64,000 bases of DNA, taken from NCBI GenBank assembly GCA_947034895.1, contig OX344764.1, forward strand, positions 9,548,001-9,612,000. Direction: 5' to 3'. Every line of letters begins with the position of its first letter. Position 1 is the first letter of the stretch. Positions 56,893 to 64,000 of the stretch are shown here, piece after piece. The position numbers were made by a program, and so were the translations under genes. The notes beneath the pieces are model-generated. The model was not told where the DNA came from. It did not search any database and saw nothing but the letters and a program-made list of their open reading frames with translations. Source of the DNA: Rhytidiadelphus loreus. Its lineage: Eukaryota; Streptophyta; Bryopsida; Hypnales; Hylocomiaceae.

Positions 56893-58329
56893 AAGAAATC
56901 TACTCTCCTTAATTTGTGTGGTTGGTATTAATAAATCAATAGTTTTGTTCTTTCACTTTACATAGACAAAAATTTGAGGAAAAAATATTGCTTCAAATTC
57001 ATTTTCGCTATAGTTCTTATCTACCTGGCTTATATGGCTTATGTGCAAGTGTGATACAAAATATAGAAATACATACCCGTTGAATTCTCACCATTTTTTT
57101 TCGTGACAGTCCTTTTTCATTTGCATAAAATAAATTAACCCCTGATGATTTGTATAAAATAAATTAACCTTTGAAAGCCCCTTTGGGTCCCTCTCTATGA
57201 CCTGTATTTAGCCTTATAACTCTTAAATTGTGGTTTAATATATGGATTGTGATTCATTGTTATTTACGATCATTAATTTACTTTGTACTAAACAATATTT
57301 GGTCAATGTTTTTCTTCTCAAAAATCACCAAATTCATAGTATACTATATGGACGCAAAGGATTTTCAAGCCCTTCAAGGATTAATCCTTAAACATCGAGG
57401 ACATTTGGCGTTTGATGGATGACAAAGTATCCTTCTAGTAGTATGGAAGTGGCAACTATTCATCCTCATAATTTTCTTGTGAAAAGGAGAGGTCTTCTAT
57501 AGTAGTTTGATTTCCAATAAGTACTTTGCAATTTTTTAAGCAAATGATACCAAAGGAATGATTTCCACGATCACCCATCCATTCTTTATTAAGGGTTAAG
57601 GAGACCACAATTTGTTACTTTTGAGAACTTGAACATGCTTTGTAATTGACTTAATGATATGAAATTTTTCCATGAAATTTTTTAGGATGGATGCTAATTT
57701 AACTAATGAATGACTTCAAAAATTCATAACTAGTTCCTCAAAGATCCAAAAACTATGAAACGACATGGGTTCAAAGCCAATTCCATTTTCCTTCCCACAA
57801 CAATTCACTGAAAATTGTTTCAAGGAGTTTCGCTCATAATAGGTCTGCTTTTTAAAAGAGCAGACCACTGGTACCTTAGTAACAGGAAAGATGCTCAAAT
57901 GTTTTATCCAGCCCCTTTTTAGATGTACCTTAGTTACTACAGTCCCCAACAAAGTACCTCCGTTCCTCTCCTTTTTAGGAGTTAAAAAGAAAGAATCAAT
58001 ACAACATCGACCTCAAAAGTACCATAGTACCATTTTTTTTTAAACTTTTTTTCTTCTTCTTAAAATTAAAAAAAAATTTAAAACATGGAGTCATGGTACA
58101 ATTATTACTATTACTATTCTTTTTGAAGAACCATAGTAGTACAAATCCCACTTTACCTGTACCCCTGAAATTGAAAACTCAGTTAAGTTAAATGGCAAAA
58201 ATCAGAGTGTCAATTTTTAGAGTTCAAGAACAACAGCCAGCCAGCCAGACCCGGCTTTATCCTCTAGCGTGCAAATTACTGTAGCCAACAGTAACTGCAC
58301 TGATTTTTTTATTTTATTTTTTTCAATGT
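56893..58329. other. Intergenic DNA with repeat fragments
   Basis: No supported gene. It includes the short TTAACCC-ended repeat (57381-57599) and the 47040-type repeat (57713-57840). CAGCCAGCCAGCCAGACCCGG near 58237 marks a rise in GC towards 58.3 kb. Confidence 0.45.
57381..57599. repeat. Short dispersed repeat with TTAACCC ends (copy 2)
   Basis: Starts TTAATCCTTAAACATCG and ends TTATTAAGGGTTAA. It shares ACTATTCATCCTC, GTGAAAAGG, GTCTTCTATAGTAG.TTGATTTCCAAT and TTTCCACGATCACC with the copy at 1914-2149. Confidence 0.5.
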
Positions 58330-58760
58330 CCACTGAGTGCGTCCATTCCGGGCAGCTCGGGCAGTTCGGGCAGTACGACTGGCGGGGCTCAGAAGGGTAA
58401 TGATGAGTAAGATACTGGCCGCAACAATCTCAGTCATTATCAATACGAACCCTCCCTGTCTGTCCCCCTGTTGTCCCCGCTCTTGGATAGCGGCCTTCAC
58501 TCACAACGAACAACGGCTGCAGCTCTGCCACTGTAGCAGTCCCTGCAAAGCACCTGCAACACTACTGTGTAGGCCTGCAGAAGGCACTGTACTGCACTGT
58601 AGAGTGTATACGTCACCTACTACAGTAATAATCCTGAACTTTTTTTATTTTTATTTTTACAGGGCCTGTTCCGCTCCATGCAGTCCTTGTACTGTACAGG
58701 GGCTGCAACACTGCAGAAGGCAGTGTACTGTACAGTACAGGCCACCCTATTGACCCTGAA
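58330..58760. repeat. GC-rich, palindrome-rich island
   Basis: Two direct copies of CTGCAGAAGGCA.TGTACTG (near 58575 and 58712). A perfect 16-bp palindrome TGTACTGTACAGTACA lies at 58724-58739. CTGCAACACT words recur, and GGGCAGCTCGGGCAGTTCGGGCAG lies near 58350. Similar words occur at 18.44-18.54 kb. Frames on both strands (138 aa plus, 66 aa minus) lack any domain and look like consequences of the composition. Confidence 0.55.
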
Positions 58761-58831
58761 CTTTACAGGGCGTCTTATCCATGGGCTCTCGAGGACTTGC
58801 ACTTGATGAGGTATGGGCACCTATAATCATC

Positions 58832-59262
58832 ACTAAATCCGTGCGTACCTTAAGTTGTTTTGTTTTGTTTGTTATGGTGAGATCTTCAGGGTTGTGCGTC
58901 CCTTGGTTGTGCTCTTCGTGTTGTTGGAAAGTTCTTTGTGAGGAGGGGTGCATGGGCTTTTGTTTTGTGGCGTTTGGATCTATGGTGTGAAAGTTATTGG
59001 ATTTCAAAGTTTTTATGGGTTAGAAAATTAGAAAATTACTTTTAATACATGGCTAGTCCGTACCTCAAGTTAATTAATTTTTTTAGTTTATTATGTTGAG
59101 ATCTTTAGGATTGCATGTCTCTTGGTTGTGTTCTTGGTACCATTGGAAAGCCTTAAGTGAGGAGGGGTGCACATGGCTTTGTTTTGTGTCATTTTGACCA
59201 ACAACAAAAAGATATTGAATTTTGAAGCTTTTATGAGTTAAAAAAATAGGAAGTTACTTTTA
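58832..59262. repeat. ~215-bp tandem duplication
   Basis: Two diverged copies: 58836-59037 and 59057-59262. Shared landmarks are CCGT.CGTACCT.AAGTT, TTATG.TGAGATCTT.AGG.TTG, CTTGGTTGTG, GTGAGGAGGGGTGCA and ATTGGATTT.AA..TTTTATG.GTTA. No coding signal. Confidence 0.7.
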
Positions 59263-59922
59263 GTTGCAACTAAACATAGTTACTATTAGTTGAATGTAAA
59301 CAATTCTTATATTGAATCGTATTGACAATTGGAAGAAGGTATAACATTGTTTACCAATAAAGCAAGGGGCCTTTTTGCACCCATGAAAAGGGGCCCCCTT
59401 GATGATGAACAAAATTGTTTTATATGACTCCTGGGATGACTCCTTGGCCAACCTCAATCTTTAAATTAACTAATAAGTCCCTCCTAGATATCTAGAAAAG
59501 TATAGTACCTTTCTAATATAGGAGGACTTGATTGCATGGTTATACAATGTTGTGAATTTCAATGTACTTTGGTGTGCAATATTTGGACATCATATTAATA
59601 AATTATGAACTTTTAAAATAATGTCTCTAGGTGTATCCATAGCATCACTAAACTCTCATAAACTCTCATTTTTTTTATTTTGTGCACAACTTATGTAATC
59701 TTTATATATATACACTTTAAAGCAACTCCAATGGAGCCTCAATGTCTAATACTAAACCAGAACAAACCTAGGCAAAGCCCCAAATTGCCTTTTCTACATT
59801 GCCCTAGGTACTACCTATACCATCCCAATGTTGGTCACATTTTGGACCTTTAACACCTTCAAAATGGAGAATCTATTGTTATGATAAATTAGAAAAGTGG
59901 AAGAGGCTTGCTGTTTTACACT
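59263..59922. other. Intergenic DNA
   Basis: No gene. It holds the second copy of the 52260 repeat (59388-59560) and a GGGGCCTTTTTGCACCCATGAAAAGGGGCCCC-type hairpin near 59367-59398. Confidence 0.45.
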
Positions 59923-60735
59923 TTAATCCCTAACTGCCTCATCGACCATATATGGTCGATCTGAAATTTCAGGCTCATTTTGAAGTGGGCAGTTAAATTC
60001 GTTTGCCCGTTTTAAAAAAAAAAATTGGGCAGTTTTTAGGGTTAACTATTCAAAACTTTCATTTTTCACTGAAAAAGGTACATATTTGAGCGTTGAGAGG
60101 TCTCCAAAGCCATTTATGTCCGTTAGTGGAAGAGTAAAGCTTGCTAATTTTACTTCATTTTTCAACTTTGAGCAATTTCACTTGATTTGAGATCTAAAAA
60201 CTTCCACTTATTTATTTGCTTTGAAAAGGGTCCCAATCGAAAGAGTAAAGTGTTTTCATGATTTTCACCATTGAAAATTTAGACAAGCAAGTCTTGATTT
60301 GGAATTATTTGTGAATTATACTTATTAAAAAAATTGCATCTCAACAATTGCAAGGTGGATTGTGTAATGAGTTTAATAGCTTTTCAAGTGATATTAAGTT
60401 TTTTGAAAGGGTATTTTAGTGTGCTAACACAATTTGTAGTTCTTCATGTCACTTCTAATCCCAAAAAGCTTTTGTGTGCAAATTTCTGAAACATTGTGGA
60501 GAGGGACAACATATCAAAAATAAAAAACTTACATTTCTCTTATTATAATCTCACAACTCTTATGGAATTTTGCACTCAAAATTGGTGTACATACTAATAA
60601 GAAAGCTCTTTAAACATCCATACGGTTAGATTTTGAAAAAAAAAATCATTTTGTTTCAATGGAGATAACTATAAGCCCATGTTCTTTTTTCATGGGAAAA
60701 ATACACTTGGAAAGGCTTAGGCACTTAGGGGTTAA
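59923..60735. mobile_element. TTAACCCCTAAA-family element, copy E (~0.81 kb)
   Basis: Starts TTAATCCCTAACTGCCT and ends AGGCACTTAGGGGTTAA. The left part holds a 16-bp palindrome, CGACCATATATGGTCG. The interior is AT-rich and non-coding. Confidence 0.6.
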
Positions 60736-61932
60736 TTGGTTGCAACCATAATGGAGTATTGGAAGAGGGAGTTGAGGGTACTTCAAAGCACCACACAATT
60801 TTGGTGCAAGGGAAAGAGTATTGTAGTTGTAGGGCAAGGCTGGTAGAAAGTAATTTTAAAAATAGATGCAAAATTTTGTAGATAAATTTTTTTTTCAAAA
60901 AACCAAAAATTTGTAAGGTGAAAAAATAATTTTGGACAAGAATCTATTTTTAACATTTGTGGAACCTTATTTTTCTTGGAAAAAAATTTAATATTTGGTA
61001 CAGAGGTATTGACGCTACCCTACACTTACGGCACATAGAGACCGCATGAGGAAATTCAAAACCGCCCTTCCTAAACCGGCCCAGGCCATAGATAACGGCT
61101 CCATTGGTGTTGCTCTTGGAGACCCCTCCCCGGACTTTACGATTCCTGGACACCTGGACCTACGAACGCCTGGACTCTACGCGCGGGCACGTCGGGCGGC
61201 AGCGGACGCCACGAGCGTCACATTCCCGGACCCATTGCGGGAGCATTTCTCGCCCTGCTCCGTCCCTTTTGGTCTCTCTCCCCATTAAATTCGTTGGGCC
61301 CGCCGTTCCCCCCCTTCATGCTCATGATCACGGCCGCATGGCCGCAGCAGAGCCAGTAGTAGTGAGGAGCCGCGCTTGTCAGGACCGCTCACCGCCATCG
61401 CGCACGGACTGCTGCCGCACGCGCTTGCCATTGTAGCGAACTTAGCGCTGCTGCCACAACGACAGTCCCATACGCTCATCTTTTTCAGCATTCCCATTCT
61501 CCCGCACTCGCCTTCCAATTCCTCCTTGCGCTTGGGTTGCAGCATTTGGAGCTCCCGAATTGCGAGCGGAGCCTCGTGACTGAGGGGGAAGGACTTATTA
61601 GTGAGTGAATGAACGGTCTCTGCCTGGGTGCTGACACTGGGGGCGTCTCTGCGGGTTCCAAGTTGCTGCAGTGCACTTGGGGCGTTGCAGAGATGACAGC
61701 TTGACGGAGGGCGCAGGGGGAAGATCCGTCTGGCGGCCTTTGTCGTGCACGCAGTTGGAGTTCTGGGTTGATTGCCGTGGGTGCAAGGGGAGGAGAGTGG
61801 AGTTCGTAATCTGCGTGAAGAAGGGCGTGAGAGGTTGATCGGAATTGGACGTGTCTGTGCGAGTGCAGGTTGCGTGGGATCAGAGGCTTGACAGGGCATT
61901 TCGTGGTTTATGTGGATTGAGGCTATGACAGT
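60736..61932 (+). promoter_or_regulatory. Intergenic DNA grading into NPH3-gene promoter and leader
   Basis: 60.74-61.0 kb is AT-rich. From ~61.0 kb the DNA becomes strongly GC- and CpG-rich, with pyrimidine-rich runs (TTTTGGTCTCTCTCCCC near 61267), as expected for the promoter and 5' UTR of the following gene. The 242-aa minus-strand frame (61285-62013) overlaps this and the NPH3 first exon and has no domain; it is treated as a composition artefact. Confidence 0.4.
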
Positions 61933-61936
61933 ATGA
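61925..61936 (+). promoter_or_regulatory. Minimal uORF overlapping the NPH3-gene start codon
   Basis: ATG ACA GTA TGA: a three-codon upstream frame whose TGA stop (61934-61936) overlaps the main ATG (61933-61935) in the arrangement ATGA. The octamer ATGACAGT is duplicated, so the uORF and main frame both begin Met-Thr-Val. If used, it would force termination-reinitiation. Whether it lies in the mRNA is unproven. Confidence 0.4.
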
Positions 61937-64000
61937 CAGTGCGTCGCATCGACGGTGACGAGAGGAGCCCGCGGAGTAGTCTGCGTCCCCAGATGGCCAT
62001 CCTGACGCGGCACGCGGTGGAGTCGGCGTTCCCGGGGGCCGTGGATGCGCGATGTCCCCCGCTCATGAGAAGTGGGAATCCACGCTCGAAGTCACAGCAG
62101 TTCGACGTCGTGGACAGCTGCAGCCCGCGGCTGCGCACGCTCTCGTCGTCGTCCGCCAGCCCCGTGAGGAAACAGCAGGCGAAATCGGGGAGCGCGCGCA
62201 GCAGCTCCTTCGACAAGAAGGGCCCCACCTGGTGCGCCTTCCTTCCTTCCATCCAACGTCGCAATTCACTCTACACAATGTGGGATGCATTTGTGACGTT
62301 GGGGTAAACCCGCCATTGTTCGCGGGGGGATGGATCCCTCCGCCATAGCCAAGTTGGAAGTTCCCACTTGGCAATGAAATTGTTTGACATGCAGTTTGCG
62401 TTGCGTTGCAGGGTGGCCGCCACGATGCTGCAGAGCGACCTCTTGGTGGAAGTCGCCGATATGAGCTTCCACTTACACAAGGTATCTATCGCATCCTCCC
62501 TCTCCTGGAACCCTCAATTTCACAACCTTCAAATTCGTAACCCAAAACTGTCAACATTTGGGCCTCAGTGACGTGAATCTCTCGCGAAATCAGAGGGTTA
62601 CGTCTGCAACTTACACGATCCCTGGCGTGCTTTCGGAACGAGAATTGAATTGTGGTGAAACCTTGACAACGTGGTGTCGATCCTTTTTGTGAGATGCGTG
62701 GTGTTACGGGGTGATAAAGTTGTTATTCATTTTGTGAGACGCACAGTGTTACGGTGACAAGGTTGCATTCGTTTTGTGAGATGGGTGATGTTACGGTGTC
62801 AAGGTTCCATTCATTTTGTGAGATTGGTGGTGTCACGATGACAAGGTTACATTCATTTTGTGAGACGCGTGGTGTTACGGTGACAAGGTTACATTCGATG
62901 CGTGTTGTTATGGCTACATTCATTTTGTGAGACGCGCGGGTGTAACGGTGACAAGGTGTCATTAATACTGTGGGATGCTTGCTGTTACGTCGCCAAGGTT
63001 CCCTTCATTTGGTGCAATCTGTGCTGTTCTGTCGGTGCAAATGCGTCGTAGAATGAGAGGTTCCATTCATTTTGTGAGATGCTCGCTGTTACGTTGCCAA
63101 GGTTACATTCATTTTGTGAGATGCTTGGTGCTCTGTTACTGCTAATGCGTCGTAGATTTATGACCTCAATGTTGTGTTCCCATGTGCCAGTTTCCCCTCT
63201 TGTCCCGGAGCGGCCGCTTAAACCGCCTCGTCTTCGAGTCTCGCGACACAGAAAAGGACCACATTAAGCTCGACAACATACCCGGCGGCCCCTCCGCCTT
63301 CGAGCTTTGCATCAAGTTCTGCTACGGCATCCCCATCACGATCACCCGCTTCAACGTCGCCGCCCTCCGTTGCGCCGCGGACTATCTCGAAATGACGGAA
63401 GATCTGGAGCCCCACAACCTCGTCTCCAAAACCGAGGATTTTCTCTCCTCTGAGATTTTCACCTCCTGGACCGACTCCATCATCGTCCTCCAGACCTGCG
63501 CTTCTCTCCTCCCTATGGCGGAGACTCTCCAAATCGTGAAAATGTGCAGCGAGTCCATCGCTTGGAAAGCTTGCACAGACCCTCGCGGCATTCGTTGGTC
63601 GTATTCCAGCGCTGGGAGTGAGTCTCCTTCGCTTTCCCCCAAAGGCAGCAACAACAGCAACAGCAGCTCAGCGAAAAGCTCAACTTCTCTCATCCCGCTC
63701 ACTCCCCACGACTGGTGGTTCTCCGACGTTGCGGAGCTTGATCTTCGCAGCTTCAAGGTCGTCATGGAAGCCATCCAAACCAAAGGAATGCGTCACGACA
63801 TGATGGGATCCGCAATTCTCTCGTACGCGTATCGCTGGCTACCCACATTGACAGAATCCACACAACATGAGGTACAGATCTCAGACAAGAAGAAGAACAA
63901 AGCCACGAAGCTGGACTCCGAGCGCACCATTCTCGAAGGCATTGTGAAGCTTCTGCCGTCACAGAAAGACTCAGTTCCAGTAACAGGCTTACTTCGTTTA
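61933..64000 (+). CDS. NPH3/BTB family protein, 5' part (cut by window edge)
   Basis: Exons: 61933-62231, 62412-62481, 63191 to at least 64000 (still open), giving residues 1-393 with consistent phases. Residues 1-~98 are a Ser/Arg-rich, disordered extension. Residues ~100-205 form a BTB/POZ domain: W then SDLLVEVADMSFHLHK, FPLLSRSGRLNRLVFE, GGPSAFELCIKFCYGI, NVAALRCAADYLEMTED. The NPH3 domain begins at about 297 with DWWFSDVAELDLRSFKVVMEAIQTKGM, then SYAYRWLP and ILEGIVKLLPSQKDSVPVTGLLRL. Family knowledge: NPH3-domain proteins are plant-specific CUL3 substrate adaptors acting at the plasma membrane, several in phototropin signalling and auxin transport. The C-terminal half, including any 14-3-3 site, is beyond the edge, so subfamily is not fixed. 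Intron 2 carries a minisatellite. Confidence 0.92.
62690..63170. repeat. ~42-bp minisatellite in NPH3-gene intron 2
   Basis: About ten or eleven units on the theme TTCATTTTGTGAGA.GC.TGGTGTTACGGTGACAAGGTTACA. Variation includes one shortened unit near 62890 and a longer pair carrying TGCAAATGCGTCGTAGA (near 63039 and 63143), which suggests a higher-order unit. The array fills most of the 709-bp intron. Confidence 0.85.

Noticed and set aside
61285..62013. 242-aa minus-strand open frame
   Set aside because: It overlaps the promoter and first exon of the NPH3-family gene on the other strand, has no domain, and is rich in Arg/Pro/Thr/Ser as expected from GC-rich DNA low in stops.
1..64000. tRNA or rRNA genes
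   Set aside because: I looked for B-box-like GGTTCGAATCC words and cloverleaf arms by eye and saw none convincing; a covariance-model scan would be decisive.

Overview
This is a nuclear land-plant window, AT-rich and gene-poor. Supporting signs are plant-only gene families (plastid terminal oxidase, NPH3/BTB, plant-type SH3P), a serine-rich plastid-targeting N-terminus, GT-AG introns of about 75 to 515 bp, and many short plant-type transposable elements. The plastid oxidase reads closer to the green-algal type than to angiosperm IMMUTANS, and introns are compact, so I lean towards a seed-free plant (bryophyte-like). That lineage call is inference; species cannot be fixed from this window.

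Layout. 1-3.1 kb: AT-rich intergenic DNA with a small repeat. 3.1-5.7 kb: a minus-strand F-box gene with a duplicated 3' flank and a hairpin element. 5.7-7.0 kb: shared promoter space with telo-box repeats and a G-box. 7.05-11.47 kb: a 12-exon plastid terminal oxidase gene, rebuilt exon by exon with all phases consistent. 11.5-16.7 kb: intergenic DNA with tandem repeats and MITEs. 17.0-18.14 kb: a three-exon thioredoxin-like 3-3 gene. 18.2-22 kb: intergenic DNA with a hairpin element. 22.2-25.4 kb: a BAR/SH3-type trafficking protein (SH3P) with an uninterrupted CDS, preceded by a long leader made of degenerate ~300-bp tandem copies. 25.4-61 kb: about 35 kb without a supported host gene, built from MITE families, long hairpins, tandem repeats and one decayed Ty3/gypsy pol fragment. 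61.9 kb to the right edge: the 5' part of an NPH3-family gene, cut by the window.

The five host genes do not form a pathway; they are ordinary dispersed nuclear genes. PTOX (plastoquinol oxidation) and the NPH3 protein (usually a CUL3 adaptor, often in light signalling) both belong to light biology, but nothing in the sequence links them. The F-box and NPH3/BTB proteins are both probable ubiquitin-ligase adaptors of different cullin classes.

The richest non-genic content is the transposon layering. A TA-flanked ~310-bp family has three copies, one inside the gypsy remnant and one inside another repeat. A MULE-like MITE carries a perfect 9-bp target duplication. A TAA-flanked Harbinger-like element contains a ~300-bp-arm inverted repeat. 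Close by, a ~610-bp element is a hairpin over nearly its whole length. A family of ~0.8-0.95 kb elements shares the end motif TTAACCCCTAAA. I found no tRNA, rRNA or CRISPR array, and no clearly new multi-gene system.
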